64,000 nt of DNA. Source: Helicobacteraceae bacterium. Its GTDB lineage: Bacteria > Campylobacterota > Campylobacteria > Campylobacterales > Sulfurimonadaceae. Each line of letters starts with the position of its first letter. The first letter of the stretch is position 1. The translations under genes and the position numbers were made by a program. Below, one piece after another: positions 21,105 through 32,407 of the stretch. Below the pieces are notes generated by a model. That model was not told the DNA's origin. It made no database searches and saw only the letters and a list, made by a program, of their open reading frames with translations. The stretch covers positions 35,990 to 99,989 of the forward strand of contig JAMOSG010000036.1 of NCBI GenBank assembly GCA_027063225.1, read 5' to 3'.

Positions 21105-22325
21105 TTATACAGTTTTAAGTTTTAAACTTAGTAAAAATGCTAAACTAAGCAACCCTATTGTAAGTAAATATATAGCACTATAACTCCCAAAAACAGAGAG
21201 TAAAACTCCACCTAAAATTGGAAAGAAAAGGCCAATAGAAACAAGGTTTGTCTGCACTGCTGTGTAAATTGGTCGCTCCTCCTCTGGAGCTAATTCTATA
21301 ACTAAGTTCATCCCTGCAATACTTAAACCATCAAGTGCAATACCAAAAAGTAAAAATATCGCTCCATAAAAAAACAAACTATCTGCAAAAAGTGCTATAA
21401 CAAAAGCGTTTATCATAAAAAAGATAGATAAGGAGAGCATCTTATTGTAGTTACTTATTTTTCTCCATAAAAATGTACTTCCTAAAATACTTCCAACCAT
21501 CTGAAGCATAATAAATCCACCAAGCATTGTTCCACTTAATGTAAAACTATTGTTAGCATTTAAAATAACAAAAGGCATACTTAAAAAATAACTAAAACTT
21601 AAAAAAATAACTAATATCTGTTTTTGAAATGCTCTATTACTTTTTAAAATAGTTAACGCTTTTGCTAAAAACTTTTTAAAGTTTTTCTCTTTTTGAAGCA
21701 CTTTTTTCTTTGGAGGTTCCTCAATCGTTATAAATGCTACAAACCCTATTGCCATCAACAAACTACTTACCATAAAAAGGTAAGCATAATTAAGGGGTGC
21801 TTCAAAGTTTGTTAATACAAACCCTGTAATTCCACCACTAATAATACTTGCAATACTTCCTGCAACTTGGCGATTTGCCATAGTTTTTCCACGATACTCT
21901 TTAGAAAAAAGCTTAGCTTGCAACTCTTTAAAGTAAATTGCTCCAAAACCAGCTGTAAAACTAAAGAAGAAAAGCCCAATCCCTATAGAGATAAGTGTTA
22001 ATGTTTTATGCTCATCTCCAAATATTAAAATAGCAAATCCTATAAAAAACCAGCTAAACCACCGAAAGAAAAAAACTTTACGTATATAAGGTAAAACTCT
22101 CTCATACGCAACAGCATGAAAGGCAGCATAAAGTTGTATAGCAATAGCACCACCGCGAAGCAATGAGCTAAAAAGACCAACTAAAATAAGATTTTCACTA
22201 AAGTGGTGAATCATAAGTGGTAAAACGGTAGAGGGTTCTGCAATAGTAATAGCAAGTGCTAAAAAAAAGGCATGAATAATGTTTTTATAATTATTTTTTG
22301 GATTGTCAATTTGATAATTTTTCAT
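21105..22325 (-). CDS. MFS transporter
   Basis: About 12 TM segments; SKEYRGKTMANRQVAGSIASII loop. Confidence 0.85.
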   Translation of the reverse strand: MKNYQIDNPKNNYKNIIHAFFLALAITIAEPSTVLPLMIHHFSENLILVGLFSSLLRGGAIAIQLYAAFHAVAYERVLPYIRKVFFFRWFSWFFIGFAILIFGDEHKTLTLISIGIGLFFFSFTAGFGAIYFKELQAKLFSKEYRGKTMANRQVAGSIASIISGGITGFVLTNFEAPLNYAYLFMVSSLLMAIGFVAFITIEEPPKKKVLQKEKNFKKFLAKALTILKSNRAFQKQILVIFLSFSYFLSMPFVILNANNSFTLSGTMLGGFIMLQMVGSILGSTFLWRKISNYNKMLSLSIFFMINAFVIALFADSLFFYGAIFLLFGIALDGLSIAGMNLVIELAPEEERPIYTAVQTNLVSIGLFFPILGGVLLSVFGSYSAIYLLTIGLLSLAFLLSLKLKTV

Positions 22326-22359
22326 AAGAAACTTTTGTGATTAATTTGTAGTTGAAGAA

Positions 22360-22436
22360 TGGTACGCCCAAAGGGATTCGAACCCCTGACCGCCGGTACC
22401 GCAAACCGGTGCTCTATCCAGCTGAGCTATGGACGC
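22360..22436 (-). tRNA. tRNA-Arg (anticodon GCG), CCA encoded
   Basis: Cloverleaf: GCGTCCA acceptor, ASL CCGGT-TTGCGGT-ACCGG, T-loop TTCGAAT, A20 in D-loop, 3' CCA. Confidence 0.93.
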
Positions 22437-22513
22437 AAATTTTAAGAAGTTATCTTTTAAAGATGGTGAAATTATAGTATAAAACTTTTAAAACAAGCTT
22501 AATTCAAAGAAGA

Positions 22514-22729
22514 TTATTGGATCTGCTCCAAAATCTTCTCTAATTTTTTCTCTAATGTATAGAGTTCATGGATCTGTTTAACATAGGCTTGTAAAACAAA
22601 TTTCAGATCATTGTTTGCTTCAATGTCAAAATCTTGTGCCATCTTCTTTTCTAAAAAAATAGCAAAATCATCTTCAACATCAAGGTCAAAACGACGACCA
22701 CCTATATCTAAACCTATTCTTTTAGACAT
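22514..22729 (-). CDS. ZapA-like small protein
   Basis: 71 aa; RIGLDIGGRRFDLDVEDDF N-terminus plus C-terminal helix; adjacent coiled-coil gene. Confidence 0.5.
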   Translation of the reverse strand: MSKRIGLDIGGRRFDLDVEDDFAIFLEKKMAQDFDIEANNDLKFVLQAYVKQIHELYTLEKKLEKILEQIQ

Positions 22730-22733
22730 CTAT

Positions 22734-22982
22734 TTAGCCTAAAATACTTTCGATTTTACTCATGATATCTTCAATCTCTAACTCTTTAAACTCATTTTCC
22801 TCTTTAAGAGTTTCAATCTCTTTATTTTTTGCTTCAATTGTTGTGTTTAGTTCTGCAATCTCATTTTTTAAAAGTTCATTATCTTGTTGAAGAGCATTGT
22901 ATTTTTCAAGTAAAGTAGATACTTTTGTAGCTAATTTTTCAACTGTTGTTTGTGCCTGTGTAATTTGTTCTTGATTTTCCAT
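22734..22982 (-). CDS. ZapB-like small coiled-coil protein
   Basis: 82 aa almost entirely heptad coiled coil. Confidence 0.5.
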   Translation of the reverse strand: MENQEQITQAQTTVEKLATKVSTLLEKYNALQQDNELLKNEIAELNTTIEAKNKEIETLKEENEFKELEIEDIMSKIESILG

Positions 22983-23011
22983 AAATAGTTCCTTTATTTG
23001 GGTTTTAATTA

Positions 23012-23764
23012 TTATTTATAAAGCACAATTTGTTCCAAAATATTCTCTTTTTCTAAATCAAAATAAAATATCTCATTTTGAGATTCAAAAACAAGTTTAT
23101 TCTTTTGCTTTTTTACAAACTGCAACACCCGCTGTTCTTGTTGCTCCTTTTTTGAAACAACTTTCCCTCTTTCTATATACACCACCCTAGAAGCTACCTT
23201 TTCTAGCTCATTCTTATCATGAGTAACCATAATAGTTGTTAAATGGAAACGTTTATGTAAAACTAAAAGCTCCTCTTGAAGTTTTAAACGTATTTTTGCA
23301 TCTAATGCAGAAAGTGGTTCATCTAAAAGTAAAACTTTTGGTTTTTTCATAAGTGCACGACACAAAGCAACACGCTGTTTTTGTCCACCACTAAGCTGGG
23401 AAGGAAAAAGGTGCTTTAGCGATGTAAGTTCTGTAAGCTCTAAAAGCTCCTTTGCTAAGTTTTTGTCATTTTGAGCAAAAAGAAGATTTCTCTCTACACT
23501 CATATTTTCAAAAAGAGCATAATCTTGTGTTACAAAACCAATGGAACGTTTTTGTGTTGGAAGTTTTTTTGTTTTGCTATTCCAAGTCTCACCATCTACT
23601 TCAATAAAACCTTTTGTATCTTCTAAACCTGCCAAAACTCTTAGAAGCGTTGTTTTTCCACTTCCACTAGTACCACTTAAAACAATAAACTCATTCTCTT
23701 GAATATGAAGTTTTACATCTAAGGTAAATTGTTCTAACTCTTTTTGAATATCTACAAAAATCAT
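23012..23764 (-). CDS. modC: Molybdate ABC transporter ATP-binding protein
   Basis: [32 protein letters not shown], operon with modAB. Confidence 0.88.
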   Translation of the reverse strand: MIFVDIQKELEQFTLDVKLHIQENEFIVLSGTSGSGKTTLLRVLAGLEDTKGFIEVDGETWNSKTKKLPTQKRSIGFVTQDYALFENMSVERNLLFAQNDKNLAKELLELTELTSLKHLFPSQLSGGQKQRVALCRALMKKPKVLLLDEPLSALDAKIRLKLQEELLVLHKRFHLTTIMVTHDKNELEKVASRVVYIERGKVVSKKEQQEQRVLQFVKKQKNKLVFESQNEIFYFDLEKENILEQIVLYK

Positions 23765-24393
23765 TTTAAACTCTTTTGTTTATGGTTAAAGTAATAGACA
23801 CTAAACAAAACACTAAAGCTTAAAAGTAACATTACCATACTGTAAATATGAGCATTATCATACTCTAAGTTCTCTACAAACTCATAAATAGCAACAGAAG
23901 CAACTTTTGTTTCTCCTGGAATACTACCACCAACCATTAAAACAACACCAAATTCTCCTACTGTATGTGCAAAAGTAATTACAATAGCATTTAAAAGTGC
24001 TGGTTTAATATTTGGTAATGCAACAAAAAAAAGTGTTTGCAAAGATGATTTTCCAACAATATAACTTGCTTCTATCATATTTTTATTGAGCGATGCAAAA
24101 CCACTTTGCAAAGGTTGAACCATAAAAGGTAAAGAGTAAAAACAACTTGCAATCACTAAAGATTCAAAGTTAAAAATAAAAGGGGTATCTGAGAGTGCCC
24201 ACAAAAGGTAAAAACCTAAAACTGAAGGGGGTAAAACTATAGGGAGTGCTGTTATTGTTTCTAAAAAAGGTTTAAATTTTGAAGTTGTTTGAGAAAGATA
24301 CCAAGCAAGCGGAAGAGCAAAGAAAAAAAGAAGTATTGTTGTAACACTCGCTAACTCAAAGGAGAGTAAAAATGGCTCAAAATCTAAATTCAT
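23761..24393 (-). CDS. modB: Molybdate ABC transporter permease
   Basis: [40 protein letters not shown]. Confidence 0.93.
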   Translation of the reverse strand: MNLDFEPFLLSFELASVTTILLFFFALPLAWYLSQTTSKFKPFLETITALPIVLPPSVLGFYLLWALSDTPFIFNFESLVIASCFYSLPFMVQPLQSGFASLNKNMIEASYIVGKSSLQTLFFVALPNIKPALLNAIVITFAHTVGEFGVVLMVGGSIPGETKVASVAIYEFVENLEYDNAHIYSMVMLLLSFSVLFSVYYFNHKQKSLK

Positions 24394-25130
24394 GGCACAA
24401 TATAACCATACTCTTTAAATATCTGTTTTGCTTTTTTTGATTCTAAAAAGCTTAAGAAATATTTTGCATCATCATTGTTTTTTGCATGTTTTAAAAGTAC
24501 AACACCTTGCTTTATAGGTGTATAAAGTTTTTGATCTATTTGCATAAAATGTTGTGGTGTCTGAAATTTTCTCAGCTTATCACTATAAAGAGCAGAGATA
24601 GCTACAATTCCAACATCAGCAGCTTTAAGAGAGTAAGAGAGTGTTTGTGCAATGGAATGAGCATAGATAAATTTAGACTTTATATCTTTGTAGATATGTA
24701 GATTTTTCAATGCTTCAACGGCTGCTGCTCCATAGGGTGCTGTTTTTGGATTTGCTATAGCAATTTTTTTTATATCTTTTTGTTTTAAAAGTGTTAAAGA
24801 TTTTGACAAATCTCTTTTTTTTACGCTAAATAAAGCTAAAAGTCCATTTGCATACACTTTTGGTTTTGAGATAGCTAAAGATTTTTCATATAAAAACTGT
24901 GGATACTTCATATTGGCAGATAAAAAAAGATCATAAGGTGCACCACGTAAAATCTGTGCACTTAAATGTCCACTTCCACCTAATGTCACTTCTACTTTAA
25001 CTTCTGGGTACTGTTTTAAAAACTCTTTTTTTAAATCTTGTATTGCATAACTTACATTGGCTGCAATTGCTAAATGGATAGTTGAAGCTTGTAAAGATAC
25101 AACAAAGAATAAAAGAGCAAACAACTTCAT
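24390..25130 (-). CDS. modA: Molybdate-binding periplasmic protein
   Basis: Signal peptide, [25 protein letters not shown], operon with modBC. Confidence 0.92.
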   Translation of the reverse strand: MKLFALLFFVVSLQASTIHLAIAANVSYAIQDLKKEFLKQYPEVKVEVTLGGSGHLSAQILRGAPYDLFLSANMKYPQFLYEKSLAISKPKVYANGLLALFSVKKRDLSKSLTLLKQKDIKKIAIANPKTAPYGAAAVEALKNLHIYKDIKSKFIYAHSIAQTLSYSLKAADVGIVAISALYSDKLRKFQTPQHFMQIDQKLYTPIKQGVVLLKHAKNNDDAKYFLSFLESKKAKQIFKEYGYIVP

Positions 25131-25870
25131 TAAGAGTTTATCTCCTCTTTAATAATAGAAGCTATAGTACAACATTTATCAATTTTTTGTGTAAAGTTTG
25201 TATCTTCTTCTAAAAGAACTTTTGTAAAAGCACTTCCAACAATTACACCATCTGCTCCAACAATTTTTTGTTTTGCAGTTTTTTCATTTACCCCAAACCC
25301 TACAAATACTGGTGTTTTTGTGTACTCTTTAATAGTTTGTAAAAAAGGTTGAAGATCTTCTGAAGCACCACTTCCTGTAATACCAGTGTATGCTACCATA
25401 TAGATAAATTTTTGAGCATTAGAAACAATTTGTTCAATTCTTTGTGGAGAATCTGTTGGTGCTACAAAACTAATATTACTTAGATTGTTTGCTTGAAACA
25501 GTTCATCATACACCACTGCTTCTTCATGTGGTAAGTCTGGAATTATAAACCCACTTAGTCCCATCTCTTTTGCTAAAGGAAGAAGCTTAGGCATTTTTTG
25601 TTGATAAAAGCTATTAAAATACCCCATCCATAAAGTATCTACTTTTGGTGCAACCTCTTTAGTAATATCTAACACATCGCTAAATTTTAAACCTTGTTGT
25701 AACACTTTATGACTTGCTGCCTCAATAAGTGGTCCATCTGCAACAGGGTCAGAAAATGGAACTCCAAGTTCAAGTGTATCTACACCATTTTGTGCAAGAG
25801 CTAAAGCTAAATCTACACTAAATTGTTTCTCTGGATATCCAGAAGTTATAAAAGCTACTAATTGTTTCAT
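25130..25870 (-). CDS. trpA: Tryptophan synthase alpha chain
   Basis: LELGVPFSDPVADGP, GFIIPDLPHEE, VGFGV, ADGVIVGSAF. Confidence 0.97.
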   Translation of the reverse strand: MKQLVAFITSGYPEKQFSVDLALALAQNGVDTLELGVPFSDPVADGPLIEAASHKVLQQGLKFSDVLDITKEVAPKVDTLWMGYFNSFYQQKMPKLLPLAKEMGLSGFIIPDLPHEEAVVYDELFQANNLSNISFVAPTDSPQRIEQIVSNAQKFIYMVAYTGITGSGASEDLQPFLQTIKEYTKTPVFVGFGVNEKTAKQKIVGADGVIVGSAFTKVLLEEDTNFTQKIDKCCTIASIIKEEINS

Positions 25871-26271
25871 TTTGCATCCAAGTCTGGTAATTTTAAAAGG
25901 GAGAATTTTACTTTGCTAAGAGGTTGGTCTTGATTAAAATCTTTGTTCCATTGCGTAAACATATCGCTAATTTGTAAAAGCCAATCTATTGTTTCTTGAT
26001 TTGCATGATCCTCTTTTTGACGTAAAATCTCTAATAAATCCTCTACAAGAGCTGCTAATCTATGAATAGATTCAAGTTTTAAATAACCAGAAGCAGATTT
26101 GATATTATGAAAAACACGAAAAAGTTCATTTACACTTCTTCTATACATCTCATCTTTAGAAAGATCTAAAACCATAATTTCCATACTATCACACATCAAA
26201 GAAAAATGGTCTAAAAACTCATCAACAATATCAAAATCAAATGCCTCTTCTAACTCAGTTTTGATACCCAT
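25867..26271 (-). CDS. Hpt-domain histidine phosphotransfer protein
   Basis: ELFRVFHNIKSASGYLKLESIHRLAALVEDLLEILR. Confidence 0.85.
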   Translation of the reverse strand: MGIKTELEEAFDFDIVDEFLDHFSLMCDSMEIMVLDLSKDEMYRRSVNELFRVFHNIKSASGYLKLESIHRLAALVEDLLEILRQKEDHANQETIDWLLQISDMFTQWNKDFNQDQPLSKVKFSLLKLPDLDAK

Positions 26272-26313
26272 AAAAAAGCTCCCCTACTAATGAGGATTAT
26301 AACAATTTTTTAA

Positions 26314-27315
26314 TTAATTTTTACTATAAGGGTTTAGTTTAAGTAAAATTAAATCTGCCACAACATTCCCTATAAGTGTTAAAAAAGCACTAATAATTAA
26401 GATTCCCATAATAACTGGATAATCTCTACTTAAAGTACTAGAAAAGAAAAGTTGCCCCATTCCATCTATTCCAAAAATAGCTTCTAAAATAACACTACCA
26501 CCAATAAGTCCTGGTAAAGAAAGTCCTAATAGTGTAACAATTGGAGGCAATAGATTAGGCAAAATATAATACTTCAAAAGTTCTATTTTTGATAAAGCAC
26601 GAGTTTGGGCAAAAAAGTAAAAGTCACTCTTTAAAATTTCTAATGTCAAAGAACGAATATAAGAGATTAATGCACCTAAAGAGACAAAAATAGTAATACT
26701 AATAGGAAGAACAAGATGCCATAACATATCTTTATAATAAGCTAAAGTATCTGTAGCATTAATATTAAGCGAATGTAATCCAGCAATGGGAAAGAGTTCT
26801 AAATAAACGCTAAAAAAACCTATAAATAAAAGTGCTAAATAAAAAGATGGTGTTGCAAAACTAAAAAGAGCAATTTGTTGAATTATTTTATCGATAAAAC
26901 TGTTTTGAGACAATGCAGCACTAATGCCTAAAAAAAGTGCTATGACAAATACAAATATTAAAGAAACAATATTTATAAAAAGGGTAATAGGCAATCGTTT
27001 GAGTATTTCATCTATTACATCACCACCTGTTACAAAAGATATACCAAACTTTAATGTAAGAATATTTTTTATCCAATCTATGTATTGTTCAAACAAAGGT
27101 TTATCAAGCCCATAAACTGCTTGAAGTTTAGCAATAGCCTCTGGAGTCATATTTGGATTTAATTCACCAGCAGATAAAAAACTATTTGGAGCTAAATGCA
27201 TTGCAAAAAAAGAGATAAGAGAAATTAACAATAGCATAAAAAGTATATATAAAAATTTAATAAAAAATTGTTTCATAGAAAAGATTGTAGCATAATAAAG
27301 GGTTAAGACAAACAA
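26314..27315 (-). CDS. Peptide/nickel-type ABC transporter permease (DppB/YejB-like)
   Basis: DppB-type TM pattern; LTPEAIAKLQAVYGLDKPLFEQYIDWIKN, LGLSLPGLIGGSVILEAIFGIDGMGQL. Confidence 0.9.
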   Translation of the reverse strand: MFVLTLYYATIFSMKQFFIKFLYILFMLLLISLISFFAMHLAPNSFLSAGELNPNMTPEAIAKLQAVYGLDKPLFEQYIDWIKNILTLKFGISFVTGGDVIDEILKRLPITLFINIVSLIFVFVIALFLGISAALSQNSFIDKIIQQIALFSFATPSFYLALLFIGFFSVYLELFPIAGLHSLNINATDTLAYYKDMLWHLVLPISITIFVSLGALISYIRSLTLEILKSDFYFFAQTRALSKIELLKYYILPNLLPPIVTLLGLSLPGLIGGSVILEAIFGIDGMGQLFFSSTLSRDYPVIMGILIISAFLTLIGNVVADLILLKLNPYSKN

Positions 27316-27340
27316 AAAATGTTTGCCTTAATTAAAGAAA

Positions 27341-28507
27341 TTAAAAGTTGTAAGTTAAATAAGCTTGAATACTATTTACAGCATCATTTGCAGAGTAATC
27401 ATCTGTACGAATAATTGCTACTGTAGTATCTAAATCAGCAAAAGATTTAGAGATAGTTAATGTTTCTTCATTTGCACTATCTGAAGAGTTACCAGCTTGA
27501 ACTGTTCCTGTATCAGCTTTTGCAATATAAACACCAAGATCAAATCCAGCTACTGTAGCTTCTGCAGAAACACTGTAAGACTCAGTATCTACGTTACTTG
27601 CCCAACCAGAAGTCCACCAACTTGCAGTATATAAACTTGAAGCACCACTACCTGAAAGGTTTGCACCAGCACTATTGTCTGAACCAACTTTTGAATACGC
27701 TACTTTAAATGTTGCAACATCTTTAAGTGCATATCCAACCATTACTGCTGCAGCTTTTCCAGCATCTTGACCTTCTAAATCTGTTGAAGTATATTGAGCA
27801 CCAGCTAAGATACCATTAAAATCAAAATCAGCTTGAACAAAATATGCAGTTGCTACATGTGTTGCATTATAATACCATGCTTGTAGAGTTAAAGGTTTTA
27901 CAGAATTGTTCACTAAACCAGCTGCAAATGCACCTTGGTAGAATTGTGAAAAGTTTGAAGTTCCATTTGCATTAAAAGGAGCAATAACACCACCAGCACC
28001 ATTTTCAGCAGCACCATTTGATGCACCAACATAAGCACCAATAAGTGTAGTATCTGGAAGATCTTTATTTACAGCTACTGCTGTTTCAAATGTATTTGTA
28101 GCTACTGACCATGTTTCACTTTTTACAAGTGGAGTATCAAGCATCATACGACCAATTTGAACAGTTGTATTTGCAATATTTGCACTTAAATATGCTTGAT
28201 CAAACCAATAAGAATCTGTAGTTCCATTAGTGCCTTCCCAAACCTTATTTACAAGTTGTCCCTCTAAACCAAGAGTAGAAAGAGCTGTCATATGAACAGT
28301 TGCTTTTACATTTTTATCTAAATCTGCAGTTAATCCAAGACCAAGTGCTGCTTGACCCTTTGCCTTATCTTTTTCAAAAAAACCATCACCAGAATCATCT
28401 GTAGAATAAAATAATTTTGCATCACCGCTTGTTTTTACATTGTCAATTGCAAATGCACTTGAACCAATTAGTAGTGCTGTAACTAAACTCATTTTCGTTA
28501 ATTTCAC
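27341..28507 (-). CDS. Outer-membrane porin
   Basis: GTG start (VKLTKMSLVTALLIGSSAFA signal peptide) with GGAG RBS; beta-rich, C-terminal YLTYNF. Confidence 0.85.
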   Translation of the reverse strand: MKLTKMSLVTALLIGSSAFAIDNVKTSGDAKLFYSTDDSGDGFFEKDKAKGQAALGLGLTADLDKNVKATVHMTALSTLGLEGQLVNKVWEGTNGTTDSYWFDQAYLSANIANTTVQIGRMMLDTPLVKSETWSVATNTFETAVAVNKDLPDTTLIGAYVGASNGAAENGAGGVIAPFNANGTSNFSQFYQGAFAAGLVNNSVKPLTLQAWYYNATHVATAYFVQADFDFNGILAGAQYTSTDLEGQDAGKAAAVMVGYALKDVATFKVAYSKVGSDNSAGANLSGSGASSLYTASWWTSGWASNVDTESYSVSAEATVAGFDLGVYIAKADTGTVQAGNSSDSANEETLTISKSFADLDTTVAIIRTDDYSANDAVNSIQAYLTYNF

Positions 28508-28597
28508 ATATTCTCCTTTGTGTGTTTCAAAAATACACCTCAATTATATCAAAAGTGTCAATTTTTTTCTTAAAGCTGTTAATTTTTTATACAAGTG

Positions 28598-29422
<825 letters not shown>

Positions 29423-29430
29423 CTATTCTC

Positions 29431-30132
29431 CTATTTTGAAATACTATTTGCAATTTCAACCATTGCACTAAAATCTTTTACCTCTAATGCTGCACTTCCA
29501 ACAAGTACACCATCTACATTTGGAACATTATAAATATCTTTTACATTATTTAGTTTTACACTTCCACCGTATAATAATGGAGCAGATGAAAGCTTTTTAA
29601 GTTCACTATGAATTGTTTCAATATCTACAAGAGTTGGAACAAGTCCTGTTCCTATTGCCCATACAGGTTCATAAGCAACAGTTAACTTCTCATAGCTAGT
29701 ATCTATACCCTCATATTGCTTTTGTATATACGCTAAAGTAGCTTCTAAACCAGCTTCTCGCTCTTGCAATCTCTCTCCAACACAATAAACTATCTCAAAA
29801 CCTTGCTCTTTAAAAAAATTAAATTTTTCAACAATTTTCTCTTGTGTCTCACCTAGAATATGACGACGCTCACTATGCCCTAAGAGGATACTCTTAATAT
29901 TAAACTCTTGAAGATGAACAAGACCAATCTCACCAGTAAATGCACCATTTTTTGTAGGATAGGCATTTTGAGCACCAATTGTTAGTGAAGTGTTAAAACT
30001 ATTTAATGATGAAGTTGCAGGAAAAACTAACACTTTCGTACCTTGGGCAATATTTGTATTAGAAAGAGTCTCTACATACTCTAATGTTTCTTGACGTGTA
30101 AGGTTAGTTTTTAAATTTGCTGCAACAATCAT
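29431..30132 (-). CDS. tpiA: Triosephosphate isomerase
   Basis: AANLKTNLT, LLGHSERR, AYEPVWAIGTG, LYGGSVK. Confidence 0.97.
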   Translation of the reverse strand: MIVAANLKTNLTRQETLEYVETLSNTNIAQGTKVLVFPATSSLNSFNTSLTIGAQNAYPTKNGAFTGEIGLVHLQEFNIKSILLGHSERRHILGETQEKIVEKFNFFKEQGFEIVYCVGERLQEREAGLEATLAYIQKQYEGIDTSYEKLTVAYEPVWAIGTGLVPTLVDIETIHSELKKLSSAPLLYGGSVKLNNVKDIYNVPNVDGVLVGSAALEVKDFSAMVEIANSISK

Positions 30133-31334
30133 TATGCATCCTTTTTAACCATTAGAGGCTCAACGCCTGGTAAAAGTTTCCCTTCTAAAAGCTCTAGTGA
30201 TGCTCCACCACCTGTTGAGATAAAACTCATATCTTCATCAAGACCAATTCTTTGCACTAAATCTGCAGTATCTCCACCACCAACAACTGTTGTTGCATAA
30301 CTATCTGCTACAAAATGTGCTACTTTTGAGCTACCACGTGCAAACTTATCCATCTCGTATACACCCATTGGTCCATTCCAAAGAATTGTTTGAACATCAT
30401 TAAGTGCTTCTCTGTAAAGTCTTACAGTTGCAGGACCAATATCAAGTCCCATCCAATCATCTGGAATCTCTTGTGCTGTTACAATTTTACTTACAGCATT
30501 TTCACTAAATTTTTCTGCAACAATAACATCAACAGGAAGATAAAATTTTACACCTAACTCTTTGGCTTTGTCCATAATACATTGTGCTTCCTCAAGTAGT
30601 TCATCTTCAACTAATGATGCTCCAATGTTATACCCCATTTGTTTTAAGAATGTAAATGCCATTCCCCCACCGATAAACACTTTATCTACTTTTGGAAGAA
30701 GGTTAATAAGTGCTTCAAGTTTTCCAGAAACTTTACTTCCACCAACAATAGCAGCAAAAGGACGTGTAGGATTATTTACAATTTTACCAAAGTAGTTAAT
30801 CTCTTTATCAAGTAAAAATCCTGCTGCTTTATGTTCAGCATCAAAAAATTTAGTAATCCCATGAACAGAAGCATGCGCACGGTGTGAAACTCCAAATGCA
30901 TCATTAATATAAACTTCCGCCATCGAAGCTAACTCTTTTGCTAAAGCTTCATCATCTTTTGTTTCACCCTCTTCAAAACGTAGATTTTCTAAAAGAAGAA
31001 CCTCTCCACATTTTAAATCTTGTGCTTTTTGTTTTGCATCTTCACCAACTACATCTTTAGCCAGGATTACATCTCTTTTTAAAAGAAGATGTAATCTTTT
31101 TGCAACAGGCTCTAATGAATATTCAGGGTTAAACTCCCCTTTTGGACGACCAAGGTGAGAAGCTAAAATAATAGAACAATCTCTGTCTAAACAATAGTTA
31201 ATTGTAGCTAATGCAGAACGGATACGTCTATCATCTGAAATATTTTTATCTTCATCTAAAGGAACATTAAAATCACAACGAATAAAAACTTTTTTATTTT
31301 CTAAATCGAGATTTTTAATACTTAAAAGTTTCAC
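30132..31334 (-). CDS. pgk: Phosphoglycerate kinase
   Basis: [33 protein letters not shown]. Confidence 0.98.
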   Translation of the reverse strand: MKLLSIKNLDLENKKVFIRCDFNVPLDEDKNISDDRRIRSALATINYCLDRDCSIILASHLGRPKGEFNPEYSLEPVAKRLHLLLKRDVILAKDVVGEDAKQKAQDLKCGEVLLLENLRFEEGETKDDEALAKELASMAEVYINDAFGVSHRAHASVHGITKFFDAEHKAAGFLLDKEINYFGKIVNNPTRPFAAIVGGSKVSGKLEALINLLPKVDKVFIGGGMAFTFLKQMGYNIGASLVEDELLEEAQCIMDKAKELGVKFYLPVDVIVAEKFSENAVSKIVTAQEIPDDWMGLDIGPATVRLYREALNDVQTILWNGPMGVYEMDKFARGSSKVAHFVADSYATTVVGGGDTADLVQRIGLDEDMSFISTGGGASLELLEGKLLPGVEPLMVKKDA

Positions 31335-31342
31335 ATCTTCTC

Positions 31343-32344
31343 CTATTTTGTGATATGTAAAGCCATATCAAGAAGTCTCATAGAGTAACCCCACTCATTA
31401 TCGTACCAAGCCATCACTTTAACCATATTTTCACCAATAACTTGTGTTAAATCTTCTGCTACAATAGAAGAATACTCACACCCTACGAAGTCTTGAGAAA
31501 CTCTCATATCTTTATCTATAAGTAAAAGACCTTTTAAAGAGCTATTTGCTGCTTCATTAAATACAGCATTCACTTCCTCTTTTGTTGTACATTTTTTCAC
31601 TACAACATTTAAGTCAACCATAGAAACATCTGGTGTTGGAACACGAACAGATTGCCCATGAAGTTTCCCTTGAAGTTGTGGCATTACAAGACCAATAGCT
31701 TTTGCAGCACCAGTTGTTGTTGGAATCATATTTACAGCACCAGCACGTGCACGACGTTTGTCTTTAGAGTGTTTTACATCTAAAATATTTTGATCATTTG
31801 TATATGAATGGATTGTAGTCATAAGACCTTTTTCAATTCCAAATGCATCATCTAAAACTTTTGCAACAGGACCTAAACAGTTTGTTGTACAAGAAGCATT
31901 TGAAACAATTTTTTGTCCATCATATTTCTCTTCATTTACACCCATTACAAACGTAGCTGTTTCTTTGTCTTTTGCAGGAGCAGAGAAAAGAACTTTTTCT
32001 ACACCATTATCAATATGAACCTGAGCTGATTCTTGAGTTAAAAATACACCTGTACACTCAAGAACGATATCCGCACCACAATCTGCGAATTTTAAGTTTT
32101 TAGGGTCACGGTCAGAAAAAACTCTAATTTTTTTACCATCTATAGAGATGTTTTGCTCATCTACTTGTTCAACTTCACTATTAAAAACTCCATGAACAGA
32201 GTCATTTTTAAGTAGATAAAGCATCATATCCATACTAGCCATATCGTTAATAGCTACAATCTCTACATCTTCTCTAGTAGCAGCAATACGTGCCACACAA
32301 CGACCAATTCTACCAAATCCGTTAATTGCTATTTTTAGTGCCAT
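31343..32344 (-). CDS. gap: Glyceraldehyde-3-phosphate dehydrogenase
   Basis: [35 protein letters not shown]. Confidence 0.98.
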   Translation of the reverse strand: MALKIAINGFGRIGRCVARIAATREDVEIVAINDMASMDMMLYLLKNDSVHGVFNSEVEQVDEQNISIDGKKIRVFSDRDPKNLKFADCGADIVLECTGVFLTQESAQVHIDNGVEKVLFSAPAKDKETATFVMGVNEEKYDGQKIVSNASCTTNCLGPVAKVLDDAFGIEKGLMTTIHSYTNDQNILDVKHSKDKRRARAGAVNMIPTTTGAAKAIGLVMPQLQGKLHGQSVRVPTPDVSMVDLNVVVKKCTTKEEVNAVFNEAANSSLKGLLLIDKDMRVSQDFVGCEYSSIVAEDLTQVIGENMVKVMAWYDNEWGYSMRLLDMALHITK

Positions 32345-32392
32345 TTTATATATCCTACAAAAATAAATTCGCCTATTTTACCCTATTTTTGT

Positions 32393-32398
32393 TATAAT
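32393..32398 (+). promoter_or_regulatory. -10 TATAAT element directly upstream of nadD
   Basis: TATAAT 9 nt before the nadD ATG; no SD between. Confidence 0.5.
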
Positions 32399-32407
32399 TG
32401 TCATTAA

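Noticed and set aside
28550-28568. TTGACA and TATAAT upstream of the porin (minus strand) as a sigma70 pair
   Set aside because: Only about 7 nt apart, so TTGACA cannot be the -35 for that TATAAT; the -10 alone may still be used.
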